In this document: positions 54,681 through 64,000 of the stretch, one piece after another
Numbering within the stretch: the stretch's first letter is position 1
Layout of the letters: every line of letters begins with the position of its first letter
Source of the DNA: Scilla litardierei
Taxonomy: Eukaryota > Streptophyta > Magnoliopsida > Asparagales > Asparagaceae
Reading direction: 5' to 3'
DNA length: 64,000 bases
Assembly: GCA_030789695.1 (NCBI GenBank)
Contig: CM061132.1
Span: 150,110,597-150,174,596, forward strand
Program-made: the position numbers and the translations under genes
Notes under the pieces: model-generated
Seen by the model: only the letters and a program-made list of their open reading frames with translations
Database searches by the model: none
Told to the model about the DNA's origin: nothing

Positions 54681-56949
54681 ATGGAGGAATCCTTCAAGGC
54701 CCTATCCATGGACTACATCAACCTCCTCATCAACGGCCAGGCCTTCTCCGACGTCACCTTCAGCGTCGAGGGCCGCCTGGTCCACGCCCACCGCTGCATA
54801 CTCGCCGCCCGCAGCCTCTTCTTCCGGAAATTCTTCTGCGGCCCCATCGACAGCCCGAGGACGGCCTCGTCGTCCCCGTCATCATCGTCTCCGTCCTGCT
54901 CGCTAGGATCCCCGAGGGGAGGTGGGCCCGGGAGCGGCATCGTGATACCGGTGAACTCCGTCGGCTACGAGGTCTTCATGCTGCTGCTGCAGTTCCTGTA
55001 CAGCGGCCAGGTGTCCATCGTGCCGCAGAAGCACGAGCCCCGGCCCAACTGTAGCGATAGGGGATGCTGGCATGCCCATTGCACCGCGGCCGTCGATCTT
55101 GCCCTCGACGTGCTGGCAGCCGCCCGTGCTTTCGGGGTCGATCAGCTCGCCCTCCTTACTCAGGTAGTACCAATGAATTTGAGATTGAGATTTTAGGGCA
55201 AACACTGTTACTATTGCTTGTTAGGGTTTTCAGATTTCAGGCGTATTCAGTTGCTTGATCTTTGACTTTCGACCGATCGCATTATGATCAAAGTGGCTGC
55301 GTTTAATTGTCTTTGATTTGCTTTATCTGAGTGCTTGCATCTTCATCAAATCTGATCTTGTTTTATCTCTATCCTTTTGTTGTTGTTGCTTTTTAATCTT
55401 TTTTTAGAATTCATCGAGTCCAATCCGATCTTTGCCTCCTTGTTGGCATGAACTGTAGTAGATATTTCATCAATAGTTATAGAGCTTCCTGCTCATGGCC
55501 AATTATTGGTCTTGCGAACTATTTGCAGGCGTTTTCTTCTTTCCTCTTGGGTACCTATTATTTTTAGGGTCGATCCAAAAACTTTGAAGCTCCTTCTCTC
55601 TGCCCATCAATTGAATGTTAGTTGTCGGAACTCACCCAAGCTGATCTGTAAATTCTCATTCTCATTCTCCACTGTTTTTAATTTCTCCCTTTGTTACAGT
55701 CTTTTTGTTGTTGTTGATGGAAATCCCCTTGTTAACAGTACTTCAATTTCGATGATACAAACTATAATGCAATCCTATGCAGTTGGGTCTAATTAAACTA
55801 GGGTTTCAGTCCTTTGCATGCAAACATCGCCAATCTCTAGGATATAATTAGCTAGGCGCTAGCCCATATCTTTTCATATTTCATGCATATCATCAATCAC
55901 ACCCTTTTTATGGATTGATGCAGACACAGCTAGCGAGCATAGTGGAAAAGGCCTCGATCGAGGACGTGATGAAGGTGCTGATCGCGTCGCGAAAGCAAGA
56001 GCTGCACCAACTGTGGGCGACATGCTCGCACCTCGTCGCCAAGTCCGGCCTCCCGCCGGAAGTCCTGGCGAAGCACCTCCCCATCGACGTGGTCGCCAAG
56101 ATCGAGGAGCTGCGCCTCAAGTCCTCCCTCGCCCGCCGCTCCCCGTTCAACATCTCCCACCACCACACCCTGGACCTCGTCGGCCAGCCGTCCGAGCTCG
56201 AAGACCACCAGCAGAAGATCCACCGCATGCGCCGCGCGCTGGACTCCTCCGACGTGGAGCTCGTAAAGCTGATGGTGATGGGCGAAGGGCTGAACCTTGA
56301 CGACGCCCTCGCGCTCCACTACGCCGTCGAAAACTGCAGCAGGGAGGTCGTCAAAGCCCTGCTGGAGCTCGGCGCCTCAGACGTGAACTGCCCGGCCGGG
56401 CCGTCGGGCAAGACCCCCTTGCACATCGCCGCCGAGATGGTCTGCCCCGACATGGTCGCCGTGCTTCTTGACCACCACGCGGACCCCAACATTCGAACCA
56501 TCGACGGGGTCACCCCCCTGGACATACTCCGGTCCCTCACATCCGACTTCTTGTTCAAGGGGGCCGTGCCGGGCCTGACCCACATCGAGCCCAACAAGCT
56601 CAGGCTGTGCCTGGAGCTGGTGCAGTCTGCGGCGATGGTCTTGTCGAGGGAGGAGGCCGCCGGGAATCCCAACACGGGGATGTACAGCGGCGGGGCGATA
56701 TCGATGAATCTAGGAGGAGACGATCAACAGCACCACGGAAACTGCAGCACTGATAGCAACAGTGCCACGAACCTGAGCTTGGATTCAAGGATGGTGTACT
56801 TGAATCTTGGGATGCTTAACTTTGGGCCTGCTCCCCATGTTCAGTTTGCCTGCAGTGATCATCATCAAGTGGGGAGAGAGGACGAGAGCCGGTCGCATGG
56901 GATTATTGGCTCACCATCCCTATTTTCTCCTCATGATCACTTCGCATAG
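54681..56949 (+). CDS. BOP: BLADE-ON-PETIOLE-like (NBCL, NPR5/6-type) BTB-ankyrin co-regulator
   Basis: There are two exons: 54681-55163 (161 codons, donor CAG|GTAGTA) and 55924-56949 (acceptor GATGCAG|ACACAG). The 760-bp intron is in phase 0, giving 502 residues, close to known BOP proteins. Residues about 20-115 are the BTB/POZ domain (AFSDVTFSVEGRLVHAHR), with C124, C129, H131 and C134 forming the NPR-type zinc finger. Residues about 165-235 are the conserved helical region (VEKASIEDVMKVLIASRKQ). Ankyrin repeats span about 258-362 (SGKTPLHIAAEM, DGVTPLDILRSLTSDFLFKG), and the tail has the family motif DSRMVYLNLG. BOP proteins bind TGA bZIP factors and CUL3 in the nucleus and pattern leaf, petiole or ligule bases and organ boundaries. 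The first exon is GC-rich. No break is seen; the alternative AG six bases downstream would drop two residues. Confidence 0.95.
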
Positions 56950-57909
56950 CTAAGCCCAAAAATACTTTGTAAGCATCAACCCCCCTCTCTGCTATCAATA
57001 TTCTTAATTTTTTTTAATCCAGTTTAAATACGTGTAAGCTTTGGATTTGAATGGAGTTTAATTGCTGCGATTGATTGCTGGCTCTGATATTAAACCCAAT
57101 ATTTCCTGATTGCATTGTTATACTTCACACAAGAATGCAAAAGGGGAGCAGAGATGGTGATGAGAAGCTGCTTACCATTATTAGTGGTGCTAATGTGTGT
57201 GTCCATTGTGTCCAAAAACTCCTTTTTATGGGAAAAAAGTTGAGAGTCATGTGCAGCTGCATCTAGACAAACAGGGAACTTTGTTATGATTTATTTGTTA
57301 GAGAGAAAATTGATTTATTTATATTTAATTTGTGGGGATTCTTGTATTTGTGGGTTTTGGCTTGTTGGGGGGCACCAGCATGTGGGAGAAATTGAAGAGG
57401 GAGACAGCAAGAATCTGAGCAAGCTTTGAATTATGGTGGATGATACCGGTCAATCTTTTCCACTCTCTATATTGCCTCTTTACTTTCCAGGGGAAATTTT
57501 TTCTATGTCCAAATTTAGAATGTGACTAATTTTAAGACACCAGAGTTTTAATTTTCGGTGACTTTCTTCAACCAGCTGGTGCAGCTTAGCATTGTTTAAT
57601 AGGAAACATAGAGTGTGTAAGAATTGCGATAATTATTGAATAAATAAATAAATATTCAGAAGGAAACAAGAAATTCAATATAGCTCATAAAATATTAATT
57701 CAATATAAATATAAAAAAACGTCTAAACACAACTCTACCAGACAAATAAAGATACAATATTGATGATATTGTATATGATGTATCTTTGGGTCATCTATAT
57801 TTGTAGGTAAACCAATTTTTTTCAAGTAAATACTACCAAAGGTCAAATAAGTAAATTAATGTTTTTTTTACTTCTAAGACATTAATGGACGATAATACAA
57901 ATGTATTCT
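56950..57909. other. 3' flank of the BOP-like gene
   Basis: Presumed 3' UTR and AT-rich intergenic DNA; no other gene is recognised. It ends in ATTCT (57905-57909), the likely duplicated target of Copia-E, whose partner is outside the window. Confidence 0.5.
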
Positions 57910-58128
57910 TGTTATGAATGAGGGAGGCCTTTGGCCCCCCCTCCTTCATTACCCACTCTCATTAGTCCCCATTACTACGAGTAATGGGGACTCTTGGTCT
58001 CCTTGAGGCCTTTCATCTCCTTTCCCTGATTTAATATATAGTGAACCATGGCCTATGGCCATGGTTACTCATTCCATTTCTAAGAACCTAAGTCTCTATT
58101 TCTCCTCTAGTTTGATTATTCTATAACA
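57910..58128 (+). repeat. 5' LTR of Copia-E (219 bp) with two perfect hairpins
   Basis: TGTTATGAATG...ATTCTATAACA. It holds a perfect 13-bp inverted repeat with a 3-base loop (AGTCCCCATTACT at 57964-57976, complement at 57980-57992) and a perfect 10-bp one (AACCATGGCC at 58044-58053, complement at 58057-58066, loop TAT). A weaker GGAGGCC/GGCC foldback precedes them near 57922. A TATA-like TTAATATATAG lies near 58031. Confidence 0.85.
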
Positions 58129-58142
58129 CGTTATCAGCACGT
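58129..58142 (+). other. Primer-binding region of Copia-E
   Basis: CGTTATCAGCACG, identical to that of Copia-D, directly after the LTR. Confidence 0.65.
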
Positions 58143-58412
58143 GTTCTCCTCTTGAGCACAAATTTTTCAACAAAATTTTCATCCCCTACGCGAAAGGAAT
58201 CTATAGTTGCTGCGGCGATGAATCTATTGGTTGCAGCGTTGCGGCATCCTCAAAGCGTTCGGGAGCTCGGATTTTTATCTACGGTTCTAATCTACGGTCG
58301 TCCCTAGATCATCGATCAGAGGTAAAATTCTATTTCCCGTAGATTATAATACATGAAAATTTTTACATTGTTAAAATACAAGTAAAAATTAAAAAAATTA
58401 AAAAAACCCTAG

Positions 58413-58700
58413 ACGTCCCCCCCGTCGGGGGGGTCTTTGTCGCTGCGCCCCCCCCGTCGGGGGTTGATCTGCCGTCGCCCCCCCCCCCCCCCCCGTCGGG
58501 GGGCCCTCTGTATCGGCGCACCCCCCCCGACGGGGGCTGATCTGTCGTAGCGCACCCCCCGTCGGGGGGTTGATTTGCCGCCGCCCCCCGTCGGGGGGCC
58601 CTCTGTATCGGCGCACCCCCCCGACGGGGGGGGGGGGAGGGGGCTTATCGTTCGCAGCGCACCCCCCGACGGGGGAGGCCCGATCCGCCGCCCCCCCAGT

Positions 58701-58732
<32 letters not shown>

Positions 58733-59160
58733 CTCTGTCGCCTACCACGCCGATCCGCCCCCCCCCAGTCGGGGGGGGGGGGGGGGGGGGCTCTGTCGCA
58801 GATCCGCCGCCCCCGCCAGCGGGGGAGGCCTCTGTCGTCGCGCCGCCCCCCCTGACAGGGGGGGGTGCGTCCGATCGAGGGGGTGCGTCCGATCGAGCCC
58901 ACCCACCCACCCACCCGTCGGGGGGGGGGGGGTTCTTCCGTAACACCGCCCCCCCCCGTCAGGGGGGGCGGCGCGACGACAGAGGCCTCCCCCGCTGGGG
59001 GGCCACCCACCCACCCACCCGTCGGGGGGGGGGGGGGGTTCTTCCGTAACACTGCCCCCCCCCCTGACGGAGGGGGCCAGCCTATTATCCCCCCCAGCAG
59101 GGGGGGTCTGCTGTTGCGAAGCCCCCCTCTGATAGGGGGGTCTGATTGGTTGACTGGCGG
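58413..59160 (+). repeat. GC-rich hairpin block in the Copia-E leader
   Basis: Around twenty units of the form CCCCCC-GTC-GGGGGG (or GAC, CAGTC, TGACA, GCT in the loop), joined by 15-20 base linkers such as CTCTGTATCGGCG and TTGATCTGCCG. G and C runs reach more than 20 bases in places, where the assembled length may be unreliable. All six frames are partly open here and give Gly/Pro-rich peptides without family features; these are not genes. The flanking leader is AT-rich. Confidence 0.88.
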
Positions 59161-60077
59161 ATACTGGCAGGAAAGGGGACTTCTGTCCACCGGCGAAACC
59201 CGAAAAAAAAAATTAAAAATAATAAACATATGGGTTAGAATTTGAGGAGACAGATTTAGGGATTTTCTGGTGTTCCCCAACCTAAAGTAGGCTAAATTTA
59301 ATTAAAATTGATAGTTGGGCCAGAAGCCCATTTGTGAGTATCAATAACACAAATATTTTAATTGGGCATGCAGCCCATATTACCTAACGGTAAAAATTAT
59401 ATTTAGCTTACAAAATAATTGCCTGAAGCCAATTCTTTAACGGGACTCTCCCCTGAGTAAAATCAAAAATAATCTCTATATTCCTTGTTGACCAATTATT
59501 TTATACATCCCTCTTGCCTATTATAATCTATGTTTTACTAGGACTCTATTTTTCAAAATATAACTATCTCAAGGATCCTAAGACCGCTCTGCCGTTAGTC
59601 AACTAACCTAACGGTGTATGACGTTTCCACGTGGTCTACGAGATAATTATATTTTCTAGTTTCTTTTACAAATATGTTTTGCTTGAGATATATGCGTGGT
59701 TGTTCATTTTTATGCCAGTAGCATATTTCGAACTGCGTGGATGTTTAAATAAGTAAAAATGTGTTTTTCGGGATCGACCATTGTATACATATTTACATTC
59801 CTACACTTTTATTTTTCTTTTGAGAGAATTTGTAAGTGAGGAAATTTGTATTAAAAGCCAAAGCTCGGTGTAACAGCATATGAAGACGGAGATATAGGGA
59901 CCCAGTTTGGGTTTCCAAAGTTGTATTTTTCTTTTTCTCTTATGGACTGTAAACGAACTTTGGACTGTGTTCTATTTTGGGTATTTGGCCGATCCCCGCA
60001 TTTTTACTTGTTTATTTCTTTGTGCATGAATATTTGAATTTTAATTAATTCATGCTCATTTTAAATTGCGTAGATAA
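59161..60077 (+). other. Rest of the Copia-E leader
   Basis: AT-rich, non-coding. The stretch 59580-59650 (GCCGTTAGTC, AACTAACCTAACGG, TGTATGACGTT) matches 39310-39370 of Copia-D, anchoring the two leaders to each other. Confidence 0.65.
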
Positions 60078-61091
60078 ATGGCAAAATTGGCAAGCGTCGA
60101 TTTCGAAGTCCTTGATTCTGCAGGGACAAATTACCTGAGTTGGCGAGTGGACCTGAAGTTCCACTTGCGTTCGATGGCCCTCCTTGGGTCCATTTTGGCT
60201 CCTTCCTCGGCCCCAGCAGCGGCCGAAGCTTCTGCTACATCTAGCAGCAGCCCTATAACCACTATATCCGATGTAGATAAGGCGAAAGCCATAATCTACA
60301 TTAGGAAACATATAGATCGGACCTTGAAGGCCGAATACTTAACGGTTGAGGACCCAAAGGACCTATGGACAGCGCTGGAAGCACGGTATAAACATCAAAT
60401 TGATGTTATATTACCCCGTGCCAGTTATGAGTGGGAAAACCTCAGACTTCAGGACTATAAGTCCGTCGCTGAGTATAATTCTGCACTTCATAACATCACC
60501 CCACGCCTGAAGTTGTGCGGTGAAGAAGTGACAGAACAACGCATGTTGGAAAAAACATTTACCTCGTTTCACGAGAAAGATGCAATCCTCATGCAGCAGT
60601 ATCGTGAACGCAACTTCACGAAATTCTCTGATCTGATCTCATGCCTACTTAGGGCAGAGCAAAATCGAGATTTCCTGCTTGCAACTCATAACTTGCGTCC
60701 AGCTGGCACTGCCCCAATCCCTGAAGCCCACCATGTTTCTCCCCAGAAGTGGAAAAACAAGAGGAAGCCTAAAAACACTAAAGAGAAAGCGGTAATGAAG
60801 CAACCAAGAGGTGCAGCTCCCCAGACAAACAAAAAAAATAAAGGGAAAAGAAACTTCACTTGGAAGCGAAAGAACACCGAGCACGTTTCACTTCCAAAGA
60901 AGACCTGGGAGGACAAATTCCATAGATGCGGCATGACTGGCCATTGGTCTAGAAACTGCCGCACTCCTCGCCACCTACAGGATTTATACCAGGCGAGCCA
61001 TAAGTCTCGACCTCAGACAAACTTGGCTGGTGTACTGCCGCCAACTGTCTTTACTGCTAAAGACTTCGAGAACGACGACCTGCTCGATTGA
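60078..61091 (+). CDS. gag of Copia-E, zinc knuckle lacking its first Cys
   Basis: Open from ATG 60078 to TGA 61089-61091, 337 residues. The UBN2-type gag region has FEVLDSAGTNYLSWRVDL, KAKAIIYIRKHIDRTLKAEYL, DPKDLWTALEARY and MLEKTFTSFHEKDAIL. A Lys-rich basic stretch precedes the knuckle, which reads FHRCGMTGHWSRNC where CxxC is expected: Phe (TTC) replaces the first Cys, a single-base change. Zinc binding and RNA packaging may be weakened. A 128-base non-coding gap separates gag from pol, which is in another frame. Confidence 0.88.
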   Translation: MAKLASVDFEVLDSAGTNYLSWRVDLKFHLRSMALLGSILAPSSAPAAAEASATSSSSPITTISDVDKAKAIIYIRKHIDRTLKAEYLTVEDPKDLWTALEARYKHQIDVILPRASYEWENLRLQDYKSVAEYNSALHNITPRLKLCGEEVTEQRMLEKTFTSFHEKDAILMQQYRERNFTKFSDLISCLLRAEQNRDFLLATHNLRPAGTAPIPEAHHVSPQKWKNKRKPKNTKEKAVMKQPRGAAPQTNKKNKGKRNFTWKRKNTEHVSLPKKTWEDKFHRCGMTGHWSRNCRTPRHLQDLYQASHKSRPQTNLAGVLPPTVFTAKDFENDDLLD

Positions 61092-61219
61092 GCACTATCT
61101 TTTATCTATGCATTTAGAATTCGATGTATCTTCATCTTTATTTTGCTTTAGTACGATCTTTTATTTTCGAATGTTATCTACATTTTCGCTCAAATAAAAT
61201 TTCGTTTTTGCTTATATAG

Positions 61220-63499
61220 ATGATGTCTGAGTGCCTAGTGGACAGTGCCTCGACGCACACAATCCTTCGCGATCATTGCTATTTTAATAGCGTAAACAAA
61301 TATGACGGTCCAGTTATCACAATTTCAGGACTGTCCCAAATAATCGAAGGAACTGGTGAAGCAATTATATTGCTCCCAAATAACACAAGACTTCAAATAA
61401 ATAATGCATTATTCTCTCCTAAATCAAATATGAATCTCGTAAGTTTCAAGGATTTCCGTTTAAACGGATATCACTTAGAGACCAGAGATGAAAATAAGGT
61501 TGAATATCTAATTGTAACTCGCCAAAAAGATGACCAGAAGATCATCTGCGAGCGATTCAAGGGACTCCCGTCGGGTCTCTACCAAACATACATTCAACCA
61601 GTAGAAGCCAATATGATTGAGCACCAGACGTGCCAATCACTGCCAGAGTTCCAACTCTGCCATAATAGACTTGGTCACCCTGGAACAGCAATGATGCGCC
61701 GCATCATCACTGAATCCCGTGGACACAAATTGAAGAACCTGAAGATTCTTCAAAAGGGTGAATTTCCATGTCTCCCTTGTTTCAAGGGAAAACTAATTAC
61801 GAGACCATCCCTCCTGAAAGTGGGATCAGAGTCTCCTGGTTTCCTTGAGAGAATACATGGCGACATTTGCGGGCCTATTCACCCCGCAAGTGGCCCATTT
61901 CGGTACTTCATGGTACTGATTGATGCATCAACCAAATGGTCTTATGTGTGCCTCTTGTCCACCCGCAACCTAGCTTTTCCAAAGCTATTGGCACAAATAA
62001 TAAGGTTGCGTGCTCATTTCCCCGATAACCATATCAAGAAACTACGTCTTGATAATGCGGGAGAATTTACTTCACAAGTCTTCGAAGACTATTGCCGGGC
62101 AACGGGTATTGAAGTTGAACATCCGGTAGCACATGTTCACACCCAAAACGGATTAGCTGAGTCTCTTATAAAGAGACTCCAATGGATTGCACGTCCATTG
62201 CTTATGCAATCCCAGTTGCCTGTGAATGCTTGGGGGCATGCTATTTTATATGCCACATCACTTATTAGGATAAGACCCTCTGGAGGTCACACTTTATCCC
62301 CGATGCAACTAGCATACGGCGCACCACCGGATATCTCTCATTTGAGAGTGTTTGGTTGTGCGGTATATGTCCCAATAGCACCACCTCAGAGGACCAAAAT
62401 GGGTCCTCAGCGTCGTCTAGGTATATATATTGGGTTTGATTCACCCTCTATTATCAGATACCTTGAACCCCTGACGGGTGACGCATTCAATGCACGTTTT
62501 GCTGACTGTGAATTTAATGAGAAAATTTTTCCAAAACTGGGCACACAGTCTAAGAAGCCAGAAGCTTCTGAGACCATTAGTTGGGACCAGAAGTCTTTGT
62601 CCCTTTACGATCCGCGTACTAATCTGTGTGAAGATGAGATCCTGAAGATCCTTCACATCCAGAATACAGTACATCTATTACCGGATAAATTCACGGACAA
62701 CCAGAAGATTGTCCGTTCACACGTCCCTGCTGCCAATACGCCAGCTAGGATTGACATCCCCATAGATGGATGCAACCCACCGGCAGCAGATTTGGCTGTA
62801 CCTCAAATGAAAAGAGGACGCCCACCAGGTTCAAAAGATAAAATTCCTCGAAAGAGGAAGACTCCTGGTGATACTAAGAATATCCCTCCACAGGATGCTG
62901 AGCTCAGACCAGCTACTTCTCCCCTCCTGATTTCCCCAGCAGAGGAAACAATAGGAGAAACATCATTAAATTTTGTACGTACTGGAGAAGTACTGGACAG
63001 AAATAGCATAGTCGTCGACGACGATTTTGCGTTCGATGTTGCCGTTCACGTCACTGAATATGACGATGACGTCGAACCACGATCTTTAGCGGAATGTAAA
63101 CGCAGAGATGATTGGCCAAAGTGGGACGAGGCAATAAGAGTAGAGCTGGACTCACTCTTGAAATGTAAAGTCTTTGGACCAGTAGTCCAAACACCAGTAG
63201 GTGTAAAACCTGTGGGATATAAGTGGGTTTTCATAAGAAAAAGAGATGAAAATAATGTGATCGTTCGCTATAAGGCACGCCTTGTAGCCCAGGGATTTTC
63301 CCAAAGACTGGGGATTGATTACGAAGATACGTATTCTCCGGTCATGGATTCGATCACTTTCCGATTTTTAATAAGCCTAACTTCTCTGGAAAGCCTAGAA
63401 ATGCAGCTCATGGACGTTGTGACTACATATCTATATGACGATATAGATAAAAATATCTATATGAGACTTCCTGATGGGTTTAAACTACCCCAGAGATGA
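61220..63499 (+). pseudogene. pol of Copia-E, protease to RT start, ends in a frameshift
   Basis: 759 codons are open. Protease is CLVDSASTHTILRD, with DSA in place of DSG, which is usual in this Copia branch. The pre-integrase finger is CHNRLGHPGTAMMRRI then FPCLPCFKGKL. The integrase core has HGDICGPIHPASG, DASTKWSY, LRLDNAGEFTS and HTQNGLAESLIKR. RT begins [29 protein letters not shown] with YEDTYSPVMDSITF and MQLMDVVTTYLYD. A small indel near 63490 moves the frame and a TGA ends this part at 63497-63499, before the catalytic YVDD. Confidence 0.9.
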
Positions 63500-64000
63500 A
63501 AGAGATACCTCGGGACGTATTCTCTGTAAGGCTGCATAGATCATTATATGGTCTAAAGCAATCAGGCAAGATGTGGTATAACAGACTTAGTGATTTCCTT
63601 GCACATAAGGATTCACGAATAATGAAGTCTGCCCGTGCATCTTTATCAAGAGAACGGAAACATGATTCGTCATCATAGCAGTATATGTTGATGACTTTAA
63701 TCTCATAGGATCTCCTGCAGAGATCAATGAGATATCTGAAAGCCTAAAACATACTTTTGAAATGAAAGACCTAGGCAAAACAAAGTATTGTCTTGGCTTA
63801 CAGATAGAACACCTAAGAGGTGGAATCCTATTACACCAATCTAATTACACAAAGAAACTTCAACACAAGTTTCATATGGATAAATGTCATCCTTTAGGTA
63901 CTCCTATGGTCGTAAGATCACTAGATGTACAAAAGGACCCCTTCCGGCCACTGGAAGAGGGGGAGGAGATACTGGGTCCTGAAGTACCCTACCTCAGTGC
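63496..64000 (+). pseudogene. RT continuation of Copia-E in other frames, cut by the window end
   Basis: One frame from 63496 has IPRDVFSVRLHRSLYGLKQSGKMWYNRLSDFL. A second shift follows near 63610. From 63630 the frame reads CPCIFIKRTET, then a TGA at 63663-63665, then FVIIAVYVDDFNLIGS with the catalytic YVDD, and stays open to the window end (KTKYCLGLQIEHL, GPEVPYLS). At least two frameshifts and one nonsense codon make RT non-functional. Confidence 0.88.

Larger units (their letters stand above)
57910..64000 (+). mobile_element. Copia-E: Copia retrotransposon, cut by the window end
   Basis: A 219-bp 5' LTR is followed by a primer-binding region, a long leader with a GC hairpin block, gag, and pol in Copia order. 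Its 3' LTR is beyond the window. Leader stretches (GTGTATGACGTT, preceded by AACTAACCTAAC) and pol match Copia-D, so the two are members of one lineage flanking the BOP gene. Confidence 0.88.

Noticed and set aside
55915..55923. Second BOP exon as an independent gene with its own ATG
   Set aside because: The ATG at 55918 lies in the intron end; the conserved LLTQ and QLASIVEKA junction and phase-0 splice sites show it is exon 2.
58398..59280. Long overlapping open frames of 90-211 codons on both strands
   Set aside because: They are Gly/Pro-rich translations of the C/G hairpin block, open in all frames because the composition lacks stops. No domain or start context supports them.

Overview
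The window is nuclear DNA of a flowering plant. It holds one recognisable host gene, a two-exon BLADE-ON-PETIOLE / NOOT-BOP-COCH-LIKE (NPR5/6-type) co-regulator at 54681-56949, set in about 60 kb of nested LTR retrotransposons. The GC-rich first exon and abundant Sirevirus-type Copia elements would suit a non-grass monocot, but the species cannot be fixed from the sequence. A 500-N gap lies at 16417-16916.

Layout, with the labels used below. Sire-F (minus strand, 1 to at least 16100): decayed full-coding Sirevirus-like Copia with gag, pol and a third ORF (ORF2); its 3' LTR lies off the window. Sire-A (8420-15814, plus, TSD TATAC) is inserted inside the 5' LTR of Sire-F. Copia-G (plus, 16917 to about 28840 or beyond) is an old Copia wreck carrying a hAT-type MITE (19608-20335) and Sire-B (20492-27819, plus, TSD GGGTC). 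LTR-H (28841-31346, minus) is a Gypsy LTR related to Gypsy-C. A small Helitron-like element follows (31746-32046). Tat-J (32240 to about 34655, minus) is a Gypsy gag plus LTR remnant. A TRIM-like cluster lies at 36400-37893. Copia-D (38196-54168, plus) has only 113-bp LTRs and contains Gypsy-C (40104-49780, plus, TSD AAAAT), a Del/Tekay-type chromovirus. The BOP gene follows about 0.5 kb after Copia-D, and Copia-E (57910 to window end, plus), a relative of Copia-D, starts about 1 kb after the gene.

Sire-A and Sire-B have intact element ends and flanking duplications but no pol. They keep gag, ORF2 and the multiple polypurine tracts typical of Sireviruses, so they look like a non-autonomous lineage that needs pol from elsewhere. 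By-eye LTR divergence (about 0.8% for B, 1% for Gypsy-C, 2-3% for A, 7% for Copia-D) agrees with the nesting order.

The most unusual signal is geometric. The LTRs of three element types carry arrays of short dyad motifs built on AGTCG, with fixed spacing and variable spacer sequence. In Sire-F the motif is CAGTCGACTG, in groups of four with centre spacings of 22-19-22 (or 22-20-22). In Gypsy-C it is alternating TAGTCGGTC and GACCGACTA, in groups of four spaced 23-19-23. In Sire-A and Sire-B it is GGGAGTCGACTACC, in pairs always 21 bp apart. In the Sireviruses the same array recurs just upstream of the internal ORF2. In Sire-F a TATA-like box sits at about the same distance from the array in both places, which suggests a second promoter for ORF2. 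A separate feature, shared by Copia-D and Copia-E, is a block of GC-rich hairpins in the 5' leader.
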